Shown in pieces: positions 27,187 to 36,899 of a stretch of 64,000 nucleotides of DNA (positions are counted from its first letter, which is position 1; every line of letters begins with the position of its first letter). The notes under the pieces are model-generated. The model had not been told where the DNA came from and did no database searches. It saw only the letters and a list, made by a program, of their open reading frames with translations. Both the position numbers and the translations under genes were made by a program. This DNA is from Sphaerotilus microaerophilus (GTDB lineage: Bacteria; Pseudomonadota; Gammaproteobacteria; Burkholderiales; Burkholderiaceae_C): assembly GCF_023734135.1 (NCBI RefSeq), contig NZ_AP025730.1:620001-684000 (forward strand), read 5' to 3'.

Positions 27187-28300
27187 CTAAGACAGAAAAT
27201 AATTTAATTCACAAAATGTAGGGGCAATCTGGATGGCGAAAAAATCCTGAAACCAGAGCAGGCAGATCTTGTAGTCGCAGTAGCGCCCGCTCGATCAAAC
27301 TGCGCAGGCTGGCTTTGTCTGTCGGCTTTTGCTTTGATACTCGCTCCTTGACGTTCTTCCAGACCTGCTCGTCAGGGTTGAGTTGTGGAGAGTATGGCGG
27401 CAGGTAGTGGAGTCGAAGCAGTCCATCGGTTGAATTGACATATTCTTGAACAATTCCGGCTTTGTGAATACTGTGACCATCGACGACGAGAATGACCTTC
27501 TGAGTCCGGTCGGTCATCAATTGGCGCAGGAACTTCACGAAGACCTCGGCCGTTGTGCGTCCCTCGTGGAGCATGAAATGCAGTTGTCCATTGGCACTGA
27601 CCGCAGAAATCATCTGCACCGACACACGCTTGCCCGTCGAGCGCACCACAGGTGTTTGTCCCTGGGGTGCCCACGTGGTACCGGCGTGGTAGTCCGAGCG
27701 CATGCCAGCCTCGTCAGCGAACAGGATCTGTGCACCCAGCACCTTGGCGGTGGCCTGGAGCTGCGGCCAGTCAGACGCCCACCATTGCGACACCAGCACG
27801 GGGTCTTGTTCATAGGCGCGATGCACCGGACGCTGCGTAGTGAAGCCCAGCAGGCGCATCGCCTTGCTCAGCGTAGGCAGGCTCAATTTCATGCCGAACT
27901 GGCGCTCGATGAGTGCGCCAATCATGGAAAGTGTCCACAGCCCGAACTCGAACTTCAGTTGGTCGGGCGTGTTGTCACGAACCGTATCGGCAATCCACCG
28001 AAGTTGCTCTTCATTGAGTTTGAGCGGGCGCCCGGCTCCGCTTTTGGCTGCCAGCGCATTTTGCCCGCCCTCACTGAAGGCGGCGACCCATTTGTAGACG
28101 GCACGACTCGTCACGCCGAACAAACGCGCCACATCCGCCGCAGCAAACCCTTCCCGCATCATCTTGACACCCTGCATTCGATTCCACTGCTGCTCCATTC
28201 GGCGCGAGGTAAAAACAGGACGGGGAGGCAGTTTGTGCTTCATGGTGCATATTATATATGAACACAAACTCAATTAGAACTAAATTTCTTTATTTCTTAG
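27187..28300 (-). mobile_element. Second, unrelated IS630-type element in a repeat
   Basis: A 1114-bp element inserted at the TA of GGGATTAAGAC in the repeat starting at 27154; TA is duplicated at 27185-27186 and 28301-28302. Its ends are inverted repeats beginning CTAAGA, with later shared AATTTA and TTC blocks (left CTAAGACAGAAAATAATTTA; right, complemented, CTAAGAAATAAAGAAATTTA). The ends and transposase differ from the 26037 element. Its left end happens to resemble the repeat end TTAAGAC. Confidence 0.93.
27209..28243 (-). CDS. IS630-family DDE transposase (second type)
   Basis: A 344-residue transposase, clearly different in sequence from the other IS. It has a helix-turn-helix region (AAADVARLFGVTSRAVYKWV; QLKFEFGLWTLSMIGALIE) and the DDE core LFADEAGMRSD, ILVVDGHSIHKAG and YLPPYSPQLNPDEQVWKNVK. 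The start ATG (complement of 28241-28243) gives MKHKLPPRP; an in-frame upstream start would add ten residues. The frame is intact. Confidence 0.94.
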   Translation of the reverse strand: MKHKLPPRPVFTSRRMEQQWNRMQGVKMMREGFAAADVARLFGVTSRAVYKWVAAFSEGGQNALAAKSGAGRPLKLNEEQLRWIADTVRDNTPDQLKFEFGLWTLSMIGALIERQFGMKLSLPTLSKAMRLLGFTTQRPVHRAYEQDPVLVSQWWASDWPQLQATAKVLGAQILFADEAGMRSDYHAGTTWAPQGQTPVVRSTGKRVSVQMISAVSANGQLHFMLHEGRTTAEVFVKFLRQLMTDRTQKVILVVDGHSIHKAGIVQEYVNSTDGLLRLHYLPPYSPQLNPDEQVWKNVKERVSKQKPTDKASLRSLIERALLRLQDLPALVSGFFRHPDCPYIL

Positions 28301-28860
28301 TAAGACAGGATGCCCACCTTGGCAGCACCGGCCACAAGGTCCGGATGCTTGCCCTGATATCGAAGGGATTAAGACCCCGCGGGCATAACCCGTGATAACG
28401 CCCACCGTGTCCGGATGCTTGCCCTGATATCGAAGGGATTAAGACGTGCCAGCCTTGCTGGCCTTGTCGGCTGCGTTGGTCCGGATGCTTGCCCTGATAT
28501 CGAAGGGATTAAGACCTCATACTGCCTCCACCTTATGGTTGATCCGCAGTCCGGATGCTTGCCCTGATATCGAAGGGATTAAGACGGCCCACCAAGGCTG
28601 ACAGGTCGGCCAAGATGCGTCCGGATGCTTGCCCTGATATCGAAGGGATTAAGACGGCGGGACTCGACGTGGGCGCCAGGAACATCAGTCCGGATGCTTG
28701 CCCTGATATCGAAGGGATTAAGACGACTCGGGTAACCCGGCGGATGGCAGGCCTGGCGTCCGGATGCTTGCCCTGATATCGAAGGGATTAAGACGCCGGG
28801 CTCACTCGGACGAATACGCCCACTCGGGTCCGGATGCTTGCCCTGATATCGAAGGGATTA

Positions 28861-28961
28861 TTAAACCGGCAATAAAACAGGCGACACAAAGGTCCCGCAA
28901 GTCCTTGATTGCAAAGGACTTCCTTGATACGCAAATTTTTCCTGTTTAATTGCCGGATTAA
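28861..28961. mobile_element. 101-bp MITE inserted in a CRISPR repeat
   Basis: A non-coding element with terminal inverted repeats (left TTAAACCGGCAATAAAACAG; right, complemented, TTAATCCGGCAATTAAACAG) and a duplicated TA (28859-28860 and 28962-28963). It sits at exactly the same position in the repeat (GGAT-TA-AGAC) as the element at 27187. Its right end matches the right end of the 26037/29093 IS at 17 of 21 positions, so that transposase may mobilise it. An internal hairpin (AAGTCCTT at 28899 with AAGGACTT at 28914) is present. Confidence 0.9.
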
Positions 28962-29092
28962 TAAGACAAGTGGTGCAGCTTGAACGGCTCGCCGGCAGAT
29001 GTCCGGATGCTTGCCCTGATATCGAAGGGATTAAGACGGCATGTCCGCCCAGCGGTCACCCGTGAACGTGAGTCCGGATGCTTACCCTGATA

Positions 29093-30196
29093 TTAGTTCG
29101 GCAACTCTATAGAGCGTGTTATTATATTTATCATGAAACCCCAAGACGCACGCAGTATTTCACCCGACGCCCAGCGTGAAAAGCGCACCGTTGCACTCAA
29201 CATGCGGACGCAGGGATACACTTTCGTCGAGATAGGGCATGCCGTTGGAGTTCACTCTCGAACGGTGCAGAAATGGTTGGCGCGAGCCGAGATGGACGGG
29301 ACGGATGCGGCCATCGACGGCAAGCCACGGGGTTATGCGGTGGGCGAGCACCGGCAATTGACTCAAGAGCAGGAATCGCAGATTCGCTCGTACATCACCG
29401 ATCGAATGCCCGATCAGTTGAAGATGCCCTACGCCCTGTGGACGCGCAAGGCAGTGCGCGACCTGATTCAGGACGTCACCGGCGTGACCATGCCCATTCG
29501 CACCGTTGGCCTGTACCTCAGCCGCTGGGGCTACACGCCGCAGCGCCCGCTCAAACGCGCCTACGAACAACGCCCCGCGGAGGTGCAGAAGTGGCTGGAG
29601 GTGAGCTACCCGGAAATACAGCAGCGCGCCACGAAGGAAGAGGCGGAGATCTTCTGGGGCGACGAGACTGGCGTGAACTCGCGCAGCCAGCAAGGGCGCA
29701 GCTACGCGCCGGTGGGCAAGACCCCAGCGGTGGCGCTGACCGCCAAGCGCTTTGGCATCAACATGATCAGCGCATTCTCCAACCGTGGCGAGTTGCATTT
29801 CATGCTCTACCGCGAAACCTTCGATGCAGCCAAATGCACCGAATTCCTTGGGCGCTTGACGCGCTGCAGTACCAAGAAAATCTTCCTCATTTTGGACAAC
29901 TTGAAGGTGCATCACGCCAAGGATGTCAAGGAATGGGTCGAGGACAACAAGGACAAGATCGAGTTGTTCTTCCTGCCATCGTATTCACCCGAACTCAATC
30001 CGGACGAGTATTTGAACGGCGACCTGAAGAACCGGATTGCAGAGAAACCTCAGGCAAGAAACAAAGAAACGCTGGAAAGCAATGTAAAGAGCATCATGAC
30101 CGACCTTGCGGCCAAACCAGTTCACATTCGTTCATACTTCAGACATCCGAAGATCCGCTACGCGGCTTGATGCGCCCTGTAGAGTTACCGGATTAA
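29093..30196 (+). mobile_element. IS630-type insertion sequence, copy 2, in a repeat
   Basis: Same 1104-bp element as at 26037-27140, here inserted at the TA of CTGATATCG inside the repeat that starts at 29072. The target duplication is TA at 29091-29092 and 30197-30198; joining the flanks restores a full 37-base repeat. Six differences from copy 1 were seen by eye, all in the first third of the transposase gene and all silent. Confidence 0.95.
29133..30170 (+). CDS. IS630-family DDE transposase (copy 2)
   Basis: The 345-residue protein appears identical to that of copy 1 (helix-turn-helix, then WGDETGV, LILDNLKVHH and SPELNPDEY catalytic segments). The gene differs from copy 1 only at third codon positions between about 29210 and 29435, and the remaining roughly 750 bases look the same. 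Both copies therefore seem functional. Confidence 0.95.
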   Translation: MKPQDARSISPDAQREKRTVALNMRTQGYTFVEIGHAVGVHSRTVQKWLARAEMDGTDAAIDGKPRGYAVGEHRQLTQEQESQIRSYITDRMPDQLKMPYALWTRKAVRDLIQDVTGVTMPIRTVGLYLSRWGYTPQRPLKRAYEQRPAEVQKWLEVSYPEIQQRATKEEAEIFWGDETGVNSRSQQGRSYAPVGKTPAVALTAKRFGINMISAFSNRGELHFMLYRETFDAAKCTEFLGRLTRCSTKKIFLILDNLKVHHAKDVKEWVEDNKDKIELFFLPSYSPELNPDEYLNGDLKNRIAEKPQARNKETLESNVKSIMTDLAAKPVHIRSYFRHPKIRYAA

Positions 30197-30667
30197 TATC
30201 GAAGGGATTAAGACATGGTCGCCTCACGCAGCTGCCGCACCAGGGCGGTCCGGATGCTTGCCCTGATATCGAAGGGATTAAGACGCTGCGGCGGCCCTGT
30301 TATTGAGGCCTGCGAGGGGTCCGGATGCTTGCCCTGATATCGAAGGGATTAAGACTGGGGTCGGATATTGCTTCTTGCTGGTAAAAGGTCCGGATGCTTG
30401 CCCTGATATCGAAGGGATTAAGACGCTGGCCACGATGCCGATGCAATCCATCAGGGTCGTCCGGATGCTTGCCCTGATATCGAAGGGATTAAGACTTTCG
30501 GCTTCATTGGCTGCCTTGCGATCCTCCGTCCGGATGCTTGCCCTGATATCGAAGGGATTAAGACAACGTGCGCAAAGATTCCCGAAAACACGATATGTTC
30601 GGACGGGGACGGTCGGTCCTCCAGGGTCAGGGGGATCGGATGGGGCGCCCGGGGGGGCGCCGTACGC

Positions 30668-30976
30668 TCAGCGCCAGCAGACCCGCGTCGGCATGCTGCT
30701 GTCGCCCTCGATCACCACCACGGCGCCACGCGGCAGGGGCAGGTGCTCGCCGGCGGTGAGAAAGTGGTCGCGGGCATCACCGCTGACCGTGATCCAGGCG
30801 CGGCCGGATTCCACCCGGAGTTGGCTGCCGGTGCGGGCCCGGCGGGTGCAGGTGGCGCCGCGTGCCAGGGTGAGGGGCTCGCCAGCGGACTCGGCGTCAG
30901 GGCGGGGCGCTGCGGCCGGAGTGCCGCGGCGGGCGGGCACGGGGAGGGGCGCTTGCAAGGGGTGCGTGAGGCTCAT
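30668..30976 (-). CDS. DUF2917 domain protein (small cupin-like)
   Basis: A 102-residue protein whose C-terminal half is a DUF2917-type beta domain: RVESGRAWITVSGDARDHFL, then TAGEHLPLPRGAVVVIEGD. The family is small, probably cytoplasmic, and of unknown function. It is read away from a MocR-type regulator, an arrangement common in Burkholderiales as far as I recall, so that regulator may control it. The ATG at 30976 was preferred to one at 31024 because the extra 16 residues are low-complexity. About 100 bases with no gene separate it from the array end. Confidence 0.75.
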   Translation of the reverse strand: MSLTHPLQAPLPVPARRGTPAAAPRPDAESAGEPLTLARGATCTRRARTGSQLRVESGRAWITVSGDARDHFLTAGEHLPLPRGAVVVIEGDSSMPTRVCWR

Positions 30977-31107
30977 GGCGGACCTGGGGTTGTGGGCGGT
31001 GGTGGGGTGGGGGTGGCTGTCCATGGCGGCGATGCTCGGGGGCGTCTGTGTGCCGCGACAGCCCCAGCGCAGTCCCGGTGTGACCGGTACAGGTGGTGCG
31101 CCGGGGC

Positions 31108-31167
31108 GGCTGTGCCGGTCGCACAGCCGGCCATCTGTATGGGTCCACTGGCGGGTGGGGCATACAG
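31108..31167. promoter_or_regulatory. Inverted repeats in the DUF2917 / MocR divergent promoter region
   Basis: Two dyads stand in the short region between the divergent genes. GGCTGTGC and GCACAGCC (31108-31115 and 31121-31128) form a perfect 8-bp inverted repeat with a 5-base centre. CTGTATG (31135-31141) and CATACAG (31161-31167) form a second pair 19 bases apart, ending 9 bases before the regulator's ATG. They are good candidates for the regulator's operator; binding is inferred. Confidence 0.5.
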
Positions 31168-31176
31168 AATGGGGGC

Positions 31177-32707
31177 ATGAGCCCCTCCGATGCCACCGGG
31201 CTGCATGACAGCCTCTATCTCCAGATCGCCGAGCGCATGGCGCAGTCCATCCGCAGCGGCACGTTGGCGCGCGGCGAGCGCCTGCACGTCGGTGCGCGAG
31301 CTGGCGCGCCGCCAGGGGGTGTCGCCGGCCACGGTGGTGCAGGCCTATCGCGCGCTGGAGGATGCTCGGCTGGTCGAGGCGCGCCCGCGCTCGGGCTACT
31401 TCGTGGCGGCGCGGCCGCAGCGGCTGCCGGAGCCGGAGCTGTCAGCGCCGCCGGTGGCGTCGCTGGCGGTGGATGTGAGCCTGCTGGGCGAGCAGGTGAT
31501 GCAGCTGGCGGCCGATCCGAGCGTGATTTCCTTCGGTGCGGCCTGCCCGAGCGGCGAGCTGTTTGCCCAGGAGCGGGTGCGCCGCGCGGTGAGCCGGGCC
31601 GCCCAGCGCCACCGCGCCACGCTGTGCCGCTACCCGCTGGGGCCGGGCAACGAGCAGCTGCGCCGCGCCGTGGCCCGCCACGCGCTGGGGCTGGGTTGCC
31701 AGCTGGAGGCGCGCGACATCGTGGTGACCAATGGCTGCCTGGATGCGATCAGCCTGTGCCTGCGTGCGGTGACGCGTCCTGGCGACGTGGTGGCGCTGGA
31801 GTCGCCGACCTACTTCGGCTTCCTGCAGATCCTGGAGAGCCTGCACCTGCGGGCGCTGGAGATCCCGACGCATCCGCGCACGGGGCTGTCACTGGATGCG
31901 CTGCAACTGGCCTTTGACACCCAGCCGGTGAAGGCGGTGCTGGCGGTGCCGACGCTGAGCAACCCGCTGGGCGCGTGCATGCCGGCAGCAGAGCGGCGCC
32001 GGCTGGCGCAGATGGTGGCCGAGCGGGGCATCCCGCTGATCGAGGACGTGCTCTACAACGACCTGGCCGAGCGCGACGAGCTGCGCCGCGCCGTGAAGGC
32101 CTGGGACACGAGCGGGCACGTGATGATCTGCGGCTCGTTTTCCAAGACGGTGGCGCCGGGCCTGCGGGTGGGCTGGGTGGAGGGGGGGCGATGGTCGGCC
32201 GAGGTGCGGCGCCTCAAGGCGGTGCACTCGGGGGGGCAGACCGAGCTGGTCGACCTGGCGATGGCGGACCTGCTGACGCAGTCCGGCCACGAGTCCGCCT
32301 GGCGGCAGCTGCGCGCCACGATCGCGGCCCGGGTGGATGAGGCGCGCGGCGTGATCGCCGAGAGCTTTCCCAAGGGCACGCGCGTGACCGATCCGGCCGG
32401 TGGCTACATCCTCTGGGTGGAGCTGCCGGCGGGGCTGGACTCGGTGGCGCTGTTCCGTGCCTGCCTGGCCGAGCGCATCTGCATCGCGCCGGGCACGATG
32501 TTCAGCGCCACCGGGCGCTTCGACCATTGCATCCGCCTGGGCGTGGGTGGGCGCTGGGACAAGGCGCAGCGCGAGGGGCTGCGACGGGTGGGCGCCATCG
32601 CCTGCGCGATGGTGCGCAGCGTGGCGGGAGCGCCGTCCGCAGGTGCCGATACGGCACGCTGGCGTCAGGCGCCCGCGGCGGCGCTGCCGGCAGCGGTGTC
32701 CTCGTAG
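31177..32707 (+). pseudogene. MocR/PdxR-family regulator (GntR HTH + aminotransferase fold), frameshifted
   Basis: The start ATG at 31177 opens a GntR-type winged helix (SLYLQIAERMAQSIRSGTLARGERL), but at about 31284-31287 the frame changes: the HTH continues in another frame as SVRELARRQGVSPATVVQAYRALEDARLVEARPRSGYFVAARP. One extra base in CCTGCACGTCGG would explain it, since GERL-x-SVRELA is the normal family sequence. The rest is an intact PLP-binding domain of about 400 residues, with the lysine motif GSFSKTVAPGLRVGW and SNPLGACMP. Together they would form a protein of about 510 residues. It is either a recent pseudogene or a sequencing error. Confidence 0.85.
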
Positions 32708-33258
32708 ATCAGTTCCATCGGCAGCGTGAGCCCGACGCTGTCGAGTTGCACCGTCTCGCCCGGCCCGCTCGGGTGCAGCACCCACAGGCCCTCGGCGTTG
32801 CGGCGGAAGAGGTCGGCGTGCACGCGGTCCTGCTCGATCAGCAGGTACTCCTGCAGGCTGGGCAGGCGCTGGTAGAGCTCGAACTTCAGGCCGCGGTCGT
32901 AGGCCGCCGTGGACTCGGACAGCACCTCGACGACGAGCTTGGGCGAGGTCTTGGCCAGCTCGGCCTGTTCGGTCAGGTCCTGCGGGTCGCAGGTGACGAA
33001 GACGTCCGGGTAGAGCACCGCATCGGCCGCCTGCACGTGCAGCTTCATGCCTTCGATGTGGGTGCGGCAGGGGGTGCCGCGCAGGGCCTGGCGCAAAGCC
33101 ATGTAGACGTTGCCGGCGATGAGGTTGTGGGTGCCGCGTGCCCCGGTCATCGCGAAGACTTCGCCGGCGATGTACTCGTGGCGGTCGGCCTGGGCGGCCT
33201 CCCAGTCGAGGTAGGCCGGTATGTCGAAGGCGGGACGGGGCTGCGGGACGGCGGACAT
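32665..33258 (-). CDS. Uma2-family (DUF820) putative endonuclease
   Basis: A 197-residue protein of the PD-(D/E)XK-like Uma2 family. Marks are YLDWEAAQADRHEYIAGEVFAMTGA, MKLHVQAADAVLYPDVFVTCD with the conserved acidic residues, and LVVEVLSESTAAYDRGLKFELYQRLPSLQEYLLI with the E and K of the active site. The family's substrate is unknown. It converges with and overlaps the MocR gene end by about 43 bases. A paralogue lies at 53693-54292. Confidence 0.9.
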   Translation of the reverse strand: MSAVPQPRPAFDIPAYLDWEAAQADRHEYIAGEVFAMTGARGTHNLIAGNVYMALRQALRGTPCRTHIEGMKLHVQAADAVLYPDVFVTCDPQDLTEQAELAKTSPKLVVEVLSESTAAYDRGLKFELYQRLPSLQEYLLIEQDRVHADLFRRNAEGLWVLHPSGPGETVQLDSVGLTLPMELIYEDTAAGSAAAGA

Positions 33259-33362
33259 GGCGATGTGGCGGCGCGGCGGCGGGTGGGGTCGGCGCATGGT
33301 ATCGCGCAGGCCCCGCCGTACCAAGCCGCTCCGGGCCGCTGCCCGCGGCGGACCCGGGCTGG

Positions 33363-34394
33363 TTACTGCGGCTGGAAGCCGCTGGCCTTGATGATGCGTG
33401 CCCAGACCTGAGCGTAGGCCTGTTCGCGCGTGGCGAGTTGCTGGGAGGTCATGAACCCCACGGTCAGGCCCATGGTGGTGAGGCGCTCGTGCACGTCGCG
33501 CTGGGCGATCACCTTGGCGAGCGCCGCGCCAAACTCGTCGATCTTGGCCCGGGGCGTGCCCACCGGGGCGAAGACGCCGTAGTAGGGCATGTCCTCCAGG
33601 CCGGCGAGGCCCAGCTCGGCGAAGGTCGGTACGTCGGGTAGCACGGCCTGGCGGGCGCCGCCCAGCACGGCCACCACGCGGACCTTGCCGGCCTTGTGGT
33701 TCTCGATGAAGTCGGGCACCGAGCCGACGCCGGCGGCGATCTGGTTGCCCAGCATGTCGGCCATCATCGGCGCGCTGCCGCGGTAGGGCACGGGCACGAG
33801 GTCGAGCTTGTACTTCTCGCCGATGACCTTGACTAGGAACTCGGGCGTGGAGGCCGGCGCCGGGATGCCCACGGAGCCCTTGCCGCCGCCCTTTCCGTCC
33901 ACGTTCGTGCGCAGCCAGCCGACGTAGTCGTTGAAGCCCTTGGCCGGGGTGCCGCCGGAGACGGCCAGCGCGTTGACGAAGGTGGCGAAGCCCGCCACCG
34001 GCACGAAGTCCTTGGCCGAGTCGTAGCCCGGCGTCTTCACCACCATCGGCAGGATGGTGATGGTGTGGTCGTGCGACAGGAACAGCGTGTGGCCGTCGGC
34101 GGGTGCGGCCTTGAGGGCCTGGGCGGCGAGCTGGCCACCGGCACCGGGTTTGTTCTCGACGATCACCGGGGCGCCGAGCTCGTCCTTGAGCTTCTCGGCC
34201 AGCAGGCGGGCGATGGCGTCGGTGCCGCCACCGGCCGGGAAACCGACCAGCAGCTTGTACGGTGCCTTGGCATCGGCCGCCAGGGCGCCGGAGAACGGCG
34301 TGGCGATGGCGGCGGCGGCCAGGGCCGCGCTGGCGAGCAGGCGGCGGCGGGTGGCGGTGGAGCGCGGCAGGTGCCGCGGGGTGGTGCAGGTCAT
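33363..34394 (-). CDS. Bug-family tripartite tricarboxylate transporter receptor (TctC-like)
   Basis: A 343-residue periplasmic solute-binding protein. The N-terminus has a twin-Arg-like basic start (RRRLLASAALAAAAIATPFSGALA) and signal cleavage near residue 40. The mature part shows the Bug motifs LLVGFPAGGGTDAIARLLAEKL, IVENKPGAGGQLAAQALKAAPADGHTL and a terminal segment with the VPTFAELGL motif. Bug receptors capture carboxylates; many in Burkholderiales are orphans without adjacent TctAB, as here. The ligand is unknown. Confidence 0.93.
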   Translation of the reverse strand: MTCTTPRHLPRSTATRRRLLASAALAAAAIATPFSGALAADAKAPYKLLVGFPAGGGTDAIARLLAEKLKDELGAPVIVENKPGAGGQLAAQALKAAPADGHTLFLSHDHTITILPMVVKTPGYDSAKDFVPVAGFATFVNALAVSGGTPAKGFNDYVGWLRTNVDGKGGGKGSVGIPAPASTPEFLVKVIGEKYKLDLVPVPYRGSAPMMADMLGNQIAAGVGSVPDFIENHKAGKVRVVAVLGGARQAVLPDVPTFAELGLAGLEDMPYYGVFAPVGTPRAKIDEFGAALAKVIAQRDVHERLTTMGLTVGFMTSQQLATREQAYAQVWARIIKASGFQPQ

Positions 34395-34451
34395 GGGAGG
34401 CTCCAGAGCGATGAGACAGGGGAACGGAAACGGTTCGGGCCCGGCAGGCGG

Positions 34452-35816
<1,365 letters not shown>

Positions 35817-35877
35817 GGGCCGGATTGTCGCTGCTGCGACCGTCCTCCGGCGGTCGGCCGGTGGCTAGCATCGCAGG

Positions 35878-36846
35878 ATGGACATCCTGCTGACCGGCCG
35901 CTGGGCCGACGATGACGAGCGCGACACCTGGCTGGCGGCCCTGTGCGAGGCCGTGCGGCCGGTGCTGCCCGGTGCCCGCTGGTGGCTCGACCGCGGCGAG
36001 GCGCAGCCGGCCTGGCCGGACCGCATCGAGATCGCGGTGGTCGCCAACCCGCTGCCCGGGCGGTTGCAGGGCCTGCCGCGGCTGCGGCTGATCCAGTCGC
36101 TCTGGGCCGGCGTCGACCGCCTGCTGGCCGACGAGTCGCTGCCGGCAAGCGTGCCGATCGCGCGCATGGTCGACCCGGCGATGAATGCGGCGATGGCGGA
36201 GACCGCGCTCTGGGCGGTGCTGACGCTGCAGCGCGGCTTCCACCACTACGCCGCGCAGCAGCGTGCCGGCCTCTGGCGCCAGCTCCCCCAGCGGCGCGCC
36301 GACGAGCTGACCGTCACCGTGCTGGGCTGCGGGCAGATGGGCGCTGCGGCCGCGCGCCGGCTGGCCGCGATGGGCTACCGGGTGCGGGCCTGGCGGGCGA
36401 CGGCCGGGGCCGCGGCAGGCCTCGCTGGCATCGAGGTCCACGCCGGTGCCGAGGCGCTCGCGCCGCTGCTGGCCGACAGTGACATCGTCGTCAACCTGCT
36501 GCCGCTGACACCGGCCACGCGCGGGCTGATCGACGCCCGCTTCCTGGCCGCGCTGCCGCCCGGCGCGGCGCTGGTCAACCTGGCGCGTGGCGCCCATGTG
36601 GAGGAGGCCGACCTGCTGGCGGCACTCGACAGCGGCCGGCTCGGCCACGCCGTGCTGGACGTGTTCGCCACCGAGCCGCTGCCGGCCAGCCACCCCTTCT
36701 GGTCGCATCCACGCGTGACGCTGCTGCCGCACGTCGCGGCGCTGACCGACCCCCGCAGCGCCGCCACGGTGGTGGCGGCCAACCTGGGCGCGCTGGTGGA
36801 GGGACGGGAGATCGCGCACCGGGTGGATCGCCGCCGCGGCTATTGA
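35878..36846 (+). CDS. ghrA: Glyoxylate/hydroxypyruvate reductase A-like D-2-hydroxyacid dehydrogenase
   Basis: A 322-residue NAD(P)-dependent oxidoreductase. Marks are the Rossmann loop VLGCGQMGAAAARRLAAMGY, the Arg motif LVNLARGAHVEEADL, the catalytic Glu (LDVFATEPLPASHPFW) and His (VTLLPHVAAL). The short divergent N-terminus matches the GhrA branch rather than SerA or LdhA. It should reduce glyoxylate or hydroxypyruvate in the cytoplasm. It diverges from the RlmL-like gene and runs toward ftsH, which starts 53 bases later. Confidence 0.88.
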   Translation: MDILLTGRWADDDERDTWLAALCEAVRPVLPGARWWLDRGEAQPAWPDRIEIAVVANPLPGRLQGLPRLRLIQSLWAGVDRLLADESLPASVPIARMVDPAMNAAMAETALWAVLTLQRGFHHYAAQQRAGLWRQLPQRRADELTVTVLGCGQMGAAAARRLAAMGYRVRAWRATAGAAAGLAGIEVHAGAEALAPLLADSDIVVNLLPLTPATRGLIDARFLAALPPGAALVNLARGAHVEEADLLAALDSGRLGHAVLDVFATEPLPASHPFWSHPRVTLLPHVAALTDPRSAATVVAANLGALVEGREIAHRVDRRRGY

Positions 36847-36899
36847 TCCGACACACCCGGGGCGTGCGCAAGTCACACATTCCGGCGCATGATCCAGGC

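Larger units (their letters stand above)
24718..30564 (+). CRISPR. CRISPR array, 35 repeats and 34 spacers, interrupted by four insertions
   Basis: The repeat is 37 bases, starting GTCCGGATGCTTGCCCTG and ending ATCGAAGGGATTAAGAC, and is nearly invariant; the copy at 29072 has GCTTACCC instead of GCTTGCCC. Spacers are 31-35 bases, mostly 33. Intact repeats start at 24718, 24786, 24856, 24927, 24998, 25069, 25139, 25209, 25279, 25349, 25419, 25491, 25560, 25629, 25699, 25769, 25839, 25909, 25979, 28339, 28409, 28479, 28549, 28619, 28688, 28758, 29001, 30248, 30319, 30388, 30459 and 30528. Three more (starting 27154, 28828, 29072) are split by inserted elements, and the spacer after 25979 is also split. 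The last repeat is still perfect. Processing by Cas6 would leave an 8-base 5' tag, probably ATTAAGAC. Confidence 0.98.
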
